DNA of 64,000 nucleotides from Martinezella miluonensis (GCF_900094545.1 NZ_FMAH01000012.1:1-64000); one strand, 5' to 3'; positions 43,727 to 52,767 are shown, numbered from the stretch's first letter. Numbers and translations are program-made. Notes: generated from the letters alone by a model not told the origin.

Positions 43727-45494
43727 ACCTCATGACCTCAATTCGTCTGCCCTGCGCGATCACGCCGTACGGGCGGCACGCGGTCTTGAGCCATTCGATG
43801 TGCTGATCGTCGGCGGGACACTTGTCGACGTCGCAACCTCGGAGATGCGGCCGGCCGATATCGGCCTTGTCGGCCCCTTGATTGCAAGCGTTCATGCTCC
43901 AGCAAGCAGGACGGACGCCAAGCAGACCATCGATGCCTCAGGACGCTTCATCACGCCCGGATTTATCGACACGCACATGCATGTCGAAAGCTCGATGGTA
44001 ACGCCGAGGCGATATGCGGAGACCGTCGTCCCTCAGGGAACGACGACCGTGTGCTGGGATCCCCATGAAGTTGGTAATGTCGCCGGCCTCGACGGCATTC
44101 GATGGGCGCTGGAAGAAACCAAACAACTTTCGCTGCGCTTTTTGACCTTGGCGCCATCCTGCGTCCCTTCGGCACCAGGCCTGGAGCTCGCCGGTGCGGA
44201 ATTCCGGGCCGGCGAAATGGCAACCATGCTGCGCTGGCCGGAGATTTCGGGCGTTGCCGAAGTGATGAACATGCGCGGCGTGCTTGAGCGAAGCGAGCCG
44301 ATGCGCGGCGTCGTGGAAGCCGGGCTTGCCAGCGGCAAGCGCGTCTGCGGCCATGCCCGCGGCCTCGAAGACGCGGATTTGCAGGCCTTTGTCTCGGCTG
44401 GCATTCAATCGGATCATGAGATTACGTCGGGCGAAGATCTGCTGGCGAAATTGCGAGCCGGCCTTACCGTCGAGTTGCGCGGTTCCCATGACTATGTCCT
44501 TCCCGGCGTAATCGAGGCGCTGAAGAAGCTGCCGCATTTGCCGCAGACGCTGACGATCTGCACCGACGATGTCTTCCCCGATGATCTTGTGAGCGACGGA
44601 GCAATGTCATCCGTTCTCAGGCGTCTCATTGCCCACGGCATGAAGCCGATCGACGCCATTCGCGCCGCCACGCTCAATGCCGCAATGTGGTTCAATCGGT
44701 ACGATCTCGGACTGATCGCTCCTGGCCGGCGCGCTGATATCGTCATCCTGTCCGATCTCGAAAAGATCGTGGTTGACCGTGTTTATGCATCGGGTCGCGA
44801 GGTCGCAAGAAATGGCGAACTTACCGCAGCCGGTGATAGCGTCTCTACAGACGCCTACCGCGACACCGTAAAGCTTCAAAGGCTTTCTGCCGCCGATTTT
44901 GACATCAGGCTTCCAGGCACGACCGAGGCGCGTGTCCACACGGTCGTCAGCCCGCGTTTCACCAAATGGGGAGAGGCGGTTGTCAAGGTGCGCGACGACA
45001 AGCTCTTGCTGCCTGACAACATGCTCCTGATGGCCGTCATCCATCGCCATGGAAGAAAAGACCCCACGCCCGTCATCGGCATTCTGGAAGATTGGGGCCA
45101 TTGGCGCGGCGCCCTGGCAACGACGATATCGCATGACAGCCACAACCTTACCGTCTTCGGTCGCGATCCCGCAGATATGGCTGCGGCTGCCAATGCCGTC
45201 ATCGACGCCTGCGGCGGCATGGCAACGTCGGCAGACGGCAAGGTTACGGCCGTGCTCGCCCTGCCCGTCTGCGGACTGTTGTCGGACGCTCCTGCAAAGC
45301 AAGTTGCCGACGACTTCGCCAAGCTGCGCGCGGCAGCCGATGCAATCGCCGATTGGATGCCGCCAATTCGCACCTTCAAGGCAGTCGTTGGGGCCAGCCT
45401 TGCATGCAACCCCGGCCCGCACGTCACCGATCTTGGACTGACTGACGGGACGACCCAGGAAATCAGACCGCTTCTGGCTGCAAGCCGAAACTGA
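43716..45494 (+). CDS. ade: Adenine deaminase
   Basis: A 592-residue amidohydrolase-superfamily enzyme. Metal-site motif GFIDTHMHVESSM, then VCWDPHEVGNVAG, GHARGLED, ELRGSHDYVLPG and TDDVFPDDL, and the C-terminal domain with CGGMATS, all typical of bacterial Ade. Converts adenine to hypoxanthine plus ammonia in the cytosol. The start overlaps the LacI gene. Confidence 0.95.
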   Translation: MPNEPHDLNSSALRDHAVRAARGLEPFDVLIVGGTLVDVATSEMRPADIGLVGPLIASVHAPASRTDAKQTIDASGRFITPGFIDTHMHVESSMVTPRRYAETVVPQGTTTVCWDPHEVGNVAGLDGIRWALEETKQLSLRFLTLAPSCVPSAPGLELAGAEFRAGEMATMLRWPEISGVAEVMNMRGVLERSEPMRGVVEAGLASGKRVCGHARGLEDADLQAFVSAGIQSDHEITSGEDLLAKLRAGLTVELRGSHDYVLPGVIEALKKLPHLPQTLTICTDDVFPDDLVSDGAMSSVLRRLIAHGMKPIDAIRAATLNAAMWFNRYDLGLIAPGRRADIVILSDLEKIVVDRVYASGREVARNGELTAAGDSVSTDAYRDTVKLQRLSAADFDIRLPGTTEARVHTVVSPRFTKWGEAVVKVRDDKLLLPDNMLLMAVIHRHGRKDPTPVIGILEDWGHWRGALATTISHDSHNLTVFGRDPADMAAAANAVIDACGGMATSADGKVTAVLALPVCGLLSDAPAKQVADDFAKLRAAADAIADWMPPIRTFKAVVGASLACNPGPHVTDLGLTDGTTQEIRPLLAASRN

Positions 45495-46117
45495 TGTCAC
45501 CCGCCAAACGGCAGCGTTTGCCGACTTAGGAGATATACATAACGGAAATCATTGCTGGTATCACGGCCTGATCGCCGACCTAGAGCCTCTGCTTCACGCC
45601 GATGAGGCTATGAGCTGGGTGGTGACCCCAACCTGCTCCAATGCAAGCTGCACTTCCGAGGATGCGTCGCAATTGTGCAGCTCGGTGATTTAGCAGCGCT
45701 CGTCGGTCCAGAATTCGCCCTTGCCGTTCGCAAAGACGATCTTGTGTCCTCCGGCCGTCGATTTCCTCCGTCATGTCTGGGTCAGCGAACTGAGCTGCGG
45801 CTGTGGACATCGGCAGGAACCACTTTGTGAAAAGTGGTTCAATGCTCGTCTTTTTGTCGATGAAGTTGAATGAGCCGTCAGCCGATCGCATAGGCCTGCT
45901 ATCAGCCAAGACGTTCCAATGAAGAGCATGGCAGGATGCGATGCGACATCTGATCCAACGGAGCGAGGAGATAGAGTGTTCTCCAATCGGTATGACTGTC
46001 GCCACCCCCATGCCGTGATATGTGTGTGCTGATCTATTCCAGCGACAGATTTCGACGGGAGGCGCATTCCGGCGAAGATCGCAGGAAACCGATCACACTT
46101 CTTGGAGGCAGGCGGCA
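45495..46117. other. Gap between ade and the lyase-like gene; holds a decayed cupin fragment
   Basis: About 620 nt with no intact gene. The minus strand at 45594-45775 encodes recognisable cupin-type residues interrupted by a stop (separate entry). The remainder (45780-46090) has no assignable feature beyond the likely promoter of the lyase-like gene. Confidence 0.5.
45594..45775 (-). pseudogene. Cupin-domain protein remnant
   Basis: Reading leftward from 45743 gives KIVFANGKGEFWTDERC, then a TAA stop (45690-45692) exactly where a tyrosine is usual, then ITELHNCDASSEVQLALEQVG and VTTQLIASSA before another stop. This pattern (erCYITEL...pGVTT) is the start of small cupin proteins. No in-frame start codon precedes it and the C-terminal metal-binding half is missing. 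It is a degraded fragment. The assignment is by recognition of the motif and not by a search. Confidence 0.6.
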
Positions 46118-47644
46118 ATGAGCAAGGCGGACAACATCATATCCTTCACCGGAATGCCCCCGACGGTGAGCGATATCGCCGCGATCGCGCGGCAGAACGC
46201 CTGGATTGAGATTTCACCTGATGTCGAGCGGAAGATCGTCGCCGCACGTGCCGTCGTGGAACGCTATCTGGCAGACGATAGGCCAGTTTATGGTTTGACG
46301 ACAGGACTCGGCGCAGGCGTCGATACCAGGCTCGATACGGATGATCTTGTCGCTTTCCAGATGCGTGTGCCGCAAGCCCGTGCAGTCGGCGTCGGAGCAT
46401 CGTTGCCGCGGGATGTCGTGCGGGCGATGATGGCGGCGCGCATCACCGGCATGGCAGCTGGCGGCTCTGGCGTCTCGTTGCCGGTGTTCTCCGGCCTGGT
46501 GGCGGCGCTGAATGCCGGCTTCCATCCCGTTGTGCCCTCGCTGGGCTCCATCGGCGCCGCCGATCTCGCGCCGCTTGCACATATGGGTCGGGCCTTGTTA
46601 GGGGATGGTGAGGCCGAAGTCGGCGGTGTCGTCATGGCGGCCGGCGAAGCTCTTGAAACGGCTGGACTGAAACCATTGCCTTTCGGGCCGAAGGACGGTC
46701 ACGCTCTTGTCGTCGCCAACAGCCTCTCCGTCGGGAAAGCCTGCCTCTGCCTCGAAGATGTGGAGCGGCTGTCCGACTGGTCGCTTTCGGCCATCGCACT
46801 GAATTTCGAAGCCTTCCGCGCCAACGTATCCGCTTTCGACGACCGGGCATTGGCGGCAAGGCCGGCATTCGGTCAACGTGAGGCGGCAACGAGGCTCCGC
46901 GACCTGCTTTCCGGAAGCTCGCTGCTCACCGAAGGCGCGGCCCGGCGGCTGCAGGATCCTTTGAGCTATCGCTGTGCTCCGCAGGTCTGGGGTGCGCTTC
47001 TCCATGCGATCGCCGAGGCTCGCGAGGCGACGGAGATCGAAATCGCCAGCTCCGGTGACAACCCCGTCGTATTGGCGGACGAAGGCCTCGTCCTTTCGCA
47101 TGGCAATTTCGACATGACGGCTTTCGTGCTCGCCTGGGAGCGCCTCGGCCAGGCGCTGGCGCATTGCGCAGCCGCGACGGCCTACCGCACGATGAAGATC
47201 ATGTCGGCTGCGATGTCGGAACTGCCACGGTTCCTCACGCCGCTCGGCCAGAGCCGCACAGGTTTCGCGACCGTGCAAAAAACCGTCTCGGCGCTCGAAA
47301 CCGAGATACGCCATTTTGCTGCGCCGATTTCGCTGACGCCCATTCCGGTCGCCGATGGCATCGAGGACCAGGCATCGATGGCGCCAAGCGTTCTGGCAAA
47401 GACCGAGGCGATCATCGAACGGCTGCGCTATCTCGTTGCCATCGAGCTCATCGCTTCGGCCCAGGCCGTCGAGCTTCGCGGCGTGCAGGGTGAGCTTGGC
47501 GCGGGCACAGAACAGGCCTATCGGCAGGTTCGCGCCCTTGTGCCGCCGCTCGACGAGGACCGGGCTCAGGGACCGGATTTTCAGAGGCTTTCGGAATTCA
47601 TAGGAAATACACCTTGGGAAGAAAGGGCTGCTCCCCATCCATGA
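46118..47644 (+). CDS. Aromatic-amino-acid-lyase family protein lacking the MIO triad
   Basis: A 508-residue homologue of histidine ammonia-lyase. The catalytic-Tyr region YGLTTGLGAG (Tyr58), GSSLLTEGA, QDPLSYRCAPQVWGAL, SSGDNPV and the C-terminal core are present. The cofactor loop reads GSIGAADLAPLAHMG (residues 143-157), where active enzymes have GSxGASGDLAPLAHM. The Ala-Ser-Gly that cyclises to MIO is replaced by Ala-Ala-Asp with one residue fewer. Ordinary ammonia-lyase chemistry is therefore unlikely. GGAGG precedes the ATG. It heads a set with OCD-like and PhnD-like genes. Confidence 0.88.
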   Translation: MSKADNIISFTGMPPTVSDIAAIARQNAWIEISPDVERKIVAARAVVERYLADDRPVYGLTTGLGAGVDTRLDTDDLVAFQMRVPQARAVGVGASLPRDVVRAMMAARITGMAAGGSGVSLPVFSGLVAALNAGFHPVVPSLGSIGAADLAPLAHMGRALLGDGEAEVGGVVMAAGEALETAGLKPLPFGPKDGHALVVANSLSVGKACLCLEDVERLSDWSLSAIALNFEAFRANVSAFDDRALAARPAFGQREAATRLRDLLSGSSLLTEGAARRLQDPLSYRCAPQVWGALLHAIAEAREATEIEIASSGDNPVVLADEGLVLSHGNFDMTAFVLAWERLGQALAHCAAATAYRTMKIMSAAMSELPRFLTPLGQSRTGFATVQKTVSALETEIRHFAAPISLTPIPVADGIEDQASMAPSVLAKTEAIIERLRYLVAIELIASAQAVELRGVQGELGAGTEQAYRQVRALVPPLDEDRAQGPDFQRLSEFIGNTPWEERAAPHP

Positions 47645-47765
47645 CGAAATCAGGGGCAGCAGCACCAAGAGCATAGCCTCACCTGATTGAAGCTTTCCGG
47701 CAGGCCGTCCGCGGCCTCCTTCCTCGATAAGCCGGCATGACCGGCAACTGACCTGGAGAATGGCA

Positions 47766-48770
47766 ATGCAGGAAATCTGGATCGACTATCTGAACGCCAT
47801 CGATGCGAAGGCACTTGCGCTTTCCAACGATGAGATTCTTGACGCCGTTACCAAGGCGCTCGACGCGCAGGGGCGTGGCGAGACCGTGATCGAACCTCGT
47901 GTCCATCTCGTCCCGGAAAGCTCAGACAAAGGTCATTTCAATGTGTTGCGCGGTTATGTGAAACCGCTTGATTATGCCGGCGTCAAGGTCGCCGGCGATT
48001 TCGTCGACAATTACAAGCAGGGCCTGCCCTCTGAAATGGCCGTGCTCAACCTGTTCGATCCACGCACCGGCGTGCCGAAGGCGATTATCGATGCGACTGC
48101 CATCACCGACATGCGCACTGGTGCCGTCACGGCGATCGGCGCCCGGCATCTTGCCCGCAAGGACAGCAAGATCCTCGGCCATATCGGCGCGCGCGGCACC
48201 TCCTATTGGAACGTGCGCCTGCTCGATCACCTCTTCGATTTCGACGAGATCCGCGTCCATTCACGCCGCCCGGAAAGCCGCGACGCCTTCGCCGCGCGAT
48301 TGGAGAAGGATCTGGGCAAGAAGATCATCGTGACGGACAATTGGGAAGATTGCCTCAAGGGTGCCGACATCATGATCGAGGCCAGCCGCCTGCCGGAGCC
48401 GACGCCACTCTTCAAGACCGCCTGGGTCAAGAAAGGTGCTTTCGTCGTCCCCTACGGCACGATGAGCGCGCTCGAATTCGACCTGACCGACATCATGGAC
48501 AAGGTGGTGGTCGACGATTGGGGTCAGTGCGGGCCTGGCCGTCCGTTCGGCGCGCTGCGCCGCCACGTCGACGAAGGCAAGGTCACCGCCGAGACGCTGC
48601 ATGCTGAAATCGGCCAGATCGTCTGTGGCGCTAAACCAGGCCGCGAAAACGACGATGAGACCATCCTTTTCTGGCATCGCGGGCTCAGCACCACCGACGT
48701 CGCACTCGGCGCGGCGATGGTCGACAAGGCCAGGCGCATGAATATCGGCCAGCGCCTCCGTTTCGCGTGA
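47766..48770 (+). CDS. Ornithine cyclodeaminase/mu-crystallin family protein
   Basis: A 334-residue protein. IEPRVHL, FNVLRGYVKPLDYAGVKVAGDF, LNLFDPRTGVPKAIIDATAITDMRTGAVTAIGARHLAR match the family. The nucleotide-binding loop is LGHIGARGTSYWNVR instead of the usual IGxGxQA pattern. Such enzymes reduce imines or deaminate amino acids with NAD(P)H. Start at 47766 chosen for TGGAGA six nt upstream. Ends overlapping the PhnD-like gene by 4 nt, so the two are coupled. Confidence 0.88.
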   Translation: MQEIWIDYLNAIDAKALALSNDEILDAVTKALDAQGRGETVIEPRVHLVPESSDKGHFNVLRGYVKPLDYAGVKVAGDFVDNYKQGLPSEMAVLNLFDPRTGVPKAIIDATAITDMRTGAVTAIGARHLARKDSKILGHIGARGTSYWNVRLLDHLFDFDEIRVHSRRPESRDAFAARLEKDLGKKIIVTDNWEDCLKGADIMIEASRLPEPTPLFKTAWVKKGAFVVPYGTMSALEFDLTDIMDKVVVDDWGQCGPGRPFGALRRHVDEGKVTAETLHAEIGQIVCGAKPGRENDDETILFWHRGLSTTDVALGAAMVDKARRMNIGQRLRFA

Positions 48771-49594
48771 CCGCCATGACGACGCGCCTCTCCCCAGCCA
48801 TTGCCTGTTCGCGCATGTACAATCTCAGCCCGAAGATTTCGGGACTATGGGATCGCCTTTTCCATTGGCTGTCGAGCCAATCCGGTATCGACATTGAGGT
48901 CATTCTGCATGCGGCACCAGCTCCCCTCTCCGAACTCTGGTCGCGGCCGGACATGGGTGCGGTCTTCATGTGCGGCTTTCCGTTTTCGAGGGTTGCAGCA
49001 GCCGAACGACCAGTGCCGCTAGCTGCGCCCGTTTCGCTGGCGGATTGGGCCAAGGGGCAGCCGGTCTATGCAAGCCACATCGTCGCCGCGCGTGACAAAC
49101 TGTTCGCAGAGGCCGATCTTGCGACCTTGCGCTGGGGTTGGACCGTGCGGGACTCGCAGTCCGGCTACAATGCCCCGCGGGAATTCTTCGCCGAGATCGC
49201 AAACGGACGTTCGGTGCGCGAAACCACCGGCCCGCTGCTCAATCCGCGTGGCGTGGTCGAGGCAATCCGCACCGGTGCGATCGATGTCGGTGCGATCGAC
49301 GCCTACGCCTATCAGCTACTGGAACTGCACGAGCCGGACATGATTGCCCCATTGCGCATCGTCGCAACAACAAGGCCGGCGCCCTTTCCACTTCTGGTCG
49401 CCGCCAGGCAGCAGCCTTCCGAGAGGATCAATGCACTTCAAGCTGCCCTTCTTGAGGCGCACCGAAGCCCGGAAGGGCACGATATTCTAAGCTCGCTCGG
49501 CCTTGCTGGCTTCGCCAAACCGGATATCGCAGCTTATGATCGGCTCCCGGCAAGAGCTAAAGCCATCGATGACCTTCTGGGAGGGCCGTGGTGA
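48767..49594 (+). CDS. PhnD-like substrate-binding-fold protein without signal peptide
   Basis: A 275-residue protein of the PhnD/SsuA/THI5-like type II periplasmic-binding fold: DWAKGQPVYASHIVAARD, RWGWTVRDSQSGYNAPREFF, GRSVRETTGPLLNPRGVVEAIRTGAIDVGAIDAYAYQLL. The N-terminus has no signal peptide and no ABC permease or ATPase gene is adjacent, so it is probably cytosolic and may be an enzyme or a sensor. GTG at 48767 overlaps the upstream stop; ATG at 48776 is an alternative. Confidence 0.8.
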   Translation: MTAMTTRLSPAIACSRMYNLSPKISGLWDRLFHWLSSQSGIDIEVILHAAPAPLSELWSRPDMGAVFMCGFPFSRVAAAERPVPLAAPVSLADWAKGQPVYASHIVAARDKLFAEADLATLRWGWTVRDSQSGYNAPREFFAEIANGRSVRETTGPLLNPRGVVEAIRTGAIDVGAIDAYAYQLLELHEPDMIAPLRIVATTRPAPFPLLVAARQQPSERINALQAALLEAHRSPEGHDILSSLGLAGFAKPDIAAYDRLPARAKAIDDLLGGPW

Positions 49595-49702
49595 CACTCT
49601 GGCATGCCTGCCACCATCGCGGCAGGAATGCTCGCAACTGCCATGCTTCCCGCCTTGCATCCAATTGATCGGCCTCGAAACCAAGCGGACACTCGCCAGA
49701 GA

Positions 49703-50284
49703 TCAGGCGCGAATTGCCGGTTTCAACAATTTTTCGGCAGCCAGCTTCAGACAATCCTCGAAGGCTGTCAGGTCAAGAAAGAGCTGGCCCGGTGCCACCC
49801 TGCGCGTCATTATCGCGCCGTTTCGGACCGCGATGCCGCCGTCCAGCATCAGATTCTCGGTCATATCGAAGTTTTCCAGCGCCATGCCATCCGGTCCGCG
49901 GTGGCGTCCGTCCGGGCCGAGCTGCACGTTGCCACCATAGAGATCGCTCACTCGCTCGAAATGATTTTCGCTGCTATTGGAGAAGGCAAAGGCCGGGCAG
50001 CCGCGGGCGCACATGAAGCCCAGTTCGAAGACCGTGCCGACATCGGCCGAAACGCCGCGAAACGGCGTCAGATTGGCGATGATCAGGTCGGCGCTCGTCA
50101 TCAGGCTTTCGTTGATGGCGCTGATGGCGAGACCGCGCAGATGCCTTGTTTCCGTTTCGGGAACCGTAAGATCGCCGGGCGATACCGGCGTAAAACCATA
50201 GCTGCGCGCCATGGCAATCTTGCGGTCCAGAACCTCTCTCGCATTGGGGAGGAACACCTCAGGCCCCGCCAAATATGCTCTCAA
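49703..50284 (-). CDS. Nucleoside 2-deoxyribosyltransferase family protein
   Basis: A 193-residue protein. AYLAGPEVFLPNA at the N-terminus, SADLIIANLTPFRGVSADVGTVFELGFMCARG with the conserved Asp and catalytic Glu, and LMLDGGIAV near the C-terminus match the family. It transfers deoxyribose or ribose between bases or hydrolyses nucleotides. Transcribed opposite to the lyase-OCD-PhnD genes. With adenine deaminase nearby it adds to a purine/nucleoside theme. Confidence 0.85.
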   Translation of the reverse strand: MRAYLAGPEVFLPNAREVLDRKIAMARSYGFTPVSPGDLTVPETETRHLRGLAISAINESLMTSADLIIANLTPFRGVSADVGTVFELGFMCARGCPAFAFSNSSENHFERVSDLYGGNVQLGPDGRHRGPDGMALENFDMTENLMLDGGIAVRNGAIMTRRVAPGQLFLDLTAFEDCLKLAAEKLLKPAIRA

Positions 50285-50487
50285 TTCTTTGCCCTTCCAA
50301 CAAAATGTTTGCCGCAGGCAAGCTGCGGAACCATATCAGTGATATGACCGATTCAGCGCTGCCGCGCCAGACCGGACGAGTGGCTTGTAAATCCTCGAGC
50401 TTGGGCGCGAATACCGTTCCCGGTAAATGGCGAGGAAGATATAGTCACGCTGCGTGAGCCGATGACAGGCGAAGGAATTTACGGGGT

Positions 50488-51741
50488 ATGGAAATGCAAT
50501 CTTCTATGGAGACAATGGCCGGCTCAGAAATCGATGACCGTGGCATCTGGCCGACGAAGCAGAGCAAGATCCTCGATTGGCTAATGAATGACGTTCGCGA
50601 TCAACGCTTCATCGACAACATCCTCGTCGAGTTGTGCGAGAAGATGCGGGCGATCGGAGTTCCGGTCGGACGATCGACGCTGCATTTCAGGACGCTGCAT
50701 CCGCAGTGGCTCGGCGCGCGAATCCTCTGGCGTACCGGCATGAAGGAAGGCGACATCGCCACTTTCAGTTATGGCGTCGAGAACACGCCGCAGTTTCTGG
50801 CCAGCCCCATCAACGAAATCTTCAACGGGGCCGTCGAGGTCCGGCAAAATCTTGAGGTTTCGCATAAGGATGAGCTTCCCTATTCGCTCTATAAGGAGTT
50901 GCATGCGGAGGGACTGACCGATTACATCGCCTGGCCGATCTACCACACGCTCGGTAAGCGCCATATCGTCACCTTCGCCTCGGATGCGCCGGGCGGCTTC
51001 ACCGACGCGCACATCACCTTCCTGAAGGATCTGCTTCCGGCGCTGACGATGGTGACCGAAATCAGGCTGAAGAACATCATGACTCGCACAATGCTGCGCA
51101 CCTATGTCGGGCCGCATGCCAGCGAGAAGATCCTGGCGGGCGCGACCACGCGCGGCAGCGGCACCACGGTGGGCGCAGCGATCCTGATCTGCGACCTTCG
51201 CGACTTCACCTCGATCTCGGACATGTGGCCGCGCGACGACGTTATCGAGCTGCTCAACGGCTACTTCGACGCGATGGTGGAGCCGATCGAAAAGCATGGC
51301 GGCGAAATTCTCAAATTCATGGGCGACGGGCTCCTGGCGATCTTTCCGCTCAGCAATCCCGACGCCTGCCACAATCTCCTCGTCTCCATCAGCGAGGCAC
51401 AGGCAGCGGTCGCAGCGCTCAACGACGAAAATCGCAAGAATGGCCGCGAGGTGCTGCGCTACGGCGTCGGCGTGCATGTCGGCGACGTGATGTACGGCAA
51501 TATCGGCTCACGCACCCGTCTCGACTTCACCGTCATCGGCCCAGCCGTCAACATTGCCTCCCGGCTGGAGACGCTGACCAAGCAGGTGAAGCGGCCGGTG
51601 CTGCTGTCCAAGGCATTCGTCGACATGGCTGGTTGCCAGCGCGATATGGAATGCCTCGGCTCCTTTCCGCTGAAGGGCCTTGGCGAACCGGTCGATGTCT
51701 TTGCCTTCACCGCAAAAGAGAAACTGCTGGAAGACGCGTGA
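50488..51741 (+). CDS. Class III adenylate cyclase
   Basis: A 417-residue protein. The N-terminal ~200 residues are a cytosolic sensor-like region of unknown ligand. The catalytic domain (about 225-400) has metal Asp residues in ILICDLRDFTSIS and in FMGDG, and substrate-binding Lys in EILKFMGD and Asp in RLDFTVIGPAVN, a Lys/Asp pair that selects ATP, plus the transition-state Asn/Arg in NIASR. Makes cAMP. Rhizobia carry many such cyclases with differing sensors. No membrane segment. Confidence 0.93.
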   Translation: MEMQSSMETMAGSEIDDRGIWPTKQSKILDWLMNDVRDQRFIDNILVELCEKMRAIGVPVGRSTLHFRTLHPQWLGARILWRTGMKEGDIATFSYGVENTPQFLASPINEIFNGAVEVRQNLEVSHKDELPYSLYKELHAEGLTDYIAWPIYHTLGKRHIVTFASDAPGGFTDAHITFLKDLLPALTMVTEIRLKNIMTRTMLRTYVGPHASEKILAGATTRGSGTTVGAAILICDLRDFTSISDMWPRDDVIELLNGYFDAMVEPIEKHGGEILKFMGDGLLAIFPLSNPDACHNLLVSISEAQAAVAALNDENRKNGREVLRYGVGVHVGDVMYGNIGSRTRLDFTVIGPAVNIASRLETLTKQVKRPVLLSKAFVDMAGCQRDMECLGSFPLKGLGEPVDVFAFTAKEKLLEDA

Positions 51742-51994
51742 TCGGCCGAAACCTCGGGTTCTGCACTCTTGCGCGGCCGATTTGACGCGGCGCGATTCAG
51801 TCGGTTGCAAAACGTGAAAGAGCAAGGGGCTGCCGCCACCGGCATAGCGCTCTATATTGTGAGGCGGATCATGACGATAGCCGCCTTATTTTTGAGATCG
51901 TTCTGCGGCTACAGACGTTGGGTAAGGGTTGATTCTATCGGCTCGACCGCACAGGGTGCCCGACACCCATAATACTCTGACAAGGAGAAAACAG

Positions 51995-52519
51995 ATGAGA
52001 AAAATTCTGACACTGGCATTTTCTGCAGCGTCGTTGATCGTCGCCGGCACGGCGGTGGCGCGCGCGGCGGATTTGACGACGACCTATCGCGAAGAGGAAT
52101 CCGACCAGCGCAACGGCGTTAAGATCGGCTATCTCGATTGCGATATCGGCGGTGGCGTCGGCTATGTGCTCGGATCGGCCAAGGAGGTGGATTGCACCTT
52201 CCATTCGACGGTCGGACGCGAGCGCATCGATCACTATACCGGTGCGATCAGAAAGATGGGTGTCGATCTCGGCTTCACCACTCGCAGCCGTCTCCTCTGG
52301 GCAGTCTTCGCGCCGACAGCCGGCTATCATCATGGCTCGCTGAGCGGCCTCTATCAGGGTGCTACCGTCGAAGCGACCGTCGGTGCCGGCATCGGCACGA
52401 ACATTCTTGTTGGCGGCACCGCCGGCTCGATCCATCTCCAGACTGTGAGCGTGACCGGCCAGCTCGGCCTGAACCTTGCCGCGACCGGCACGTCTGTCAC
52501 GCTGACTCCGGCGAACTAA
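51995..52519 (+). CDS. DUF992 family secreted protein
   Basis: A 174-residue precursor with a Sec signal peptide (MRKILTLAFSAASLIVAGTAVARAAD). The mature part has VKIGYLDCDIGGGVGYVLGSAKEVDCTF and the glycine-rich C-terminal repeats AGIGTNILVGGTAGSIHLQTVSVTGQLGLNLAATG, typical of the alphaproteobacterial DUF992 family, whose function is unknown. Probably periplasmic or outer-membrane associated. Strong AAGGAGA site upstream of ATG 51995. Confidence 0.9.
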   Translation: MRKILTLAFSAASLIVAGTAVARAADLTTTYREEESDQRNGVKIGYLDCDIGGGVGYVLGSAKEVDCTFHSTVGRERIDHYTGAIRKMGVDLGFTTRSRLLWAVFAPTAGYHHGSLSGLYQGATVEATVGAGIGTNILVGGTAGSIHLQTVSVTGQLGLNLAATGTSVTLTPAN

Positions 52520-52524
52520 GATAT

Positions 52525-52544
52525 ATGCCGCAGCGAAGCGGCAT
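52525..52544 (+). terminator. Hairpin after DUF992 gene, first of two
   Basis: Perfect 7-bp stem ATGCCGC / GCGGCAT with a 6-nt loop, five nt past the stop, followed by GGTTTC. Confidence 0.6.
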
Positions 52545-52553
52545 GGTTTCTAC

Positions 52554-52581
52554 GGCCGCCCTGGCTCCCGCTGGGGCGGCC
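52554..52581 (+). terminator. Hairpin after DUF992 gene, second of two
   Basis: 8-bp stem GGCCGCCC / GGGCGGCC with a 12-nt loop, followed by ATTTCTT. Together with 52525 forms a tandem terminator. Confidence 0.65.
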
Positions 52582-52767
52582 ATTTCTTGGCTGGAGCCAT
52601 CGCTCAGCCTCTTGCTGAGCCCTTGTCGGCAAGCCGGCTCCGCTTTCCGTGGCTCCGGCCCATGTTTTCCTGTTATTCGGCATCTTCGTTTAGCGCGAAA
52701 CGGATTCACGCTAAGGCGGCACAGCTTTATAGCTATGCAACGCAGAAAACCAATTGGAGCCAAGCTC

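Noticed and set aside
46598..47674. Minus-strand open frame of 358 codons opposite the lyase-like gene
   Set aside because: The sense strand encodes the recognisable lyase core; the antisense product has no motif.
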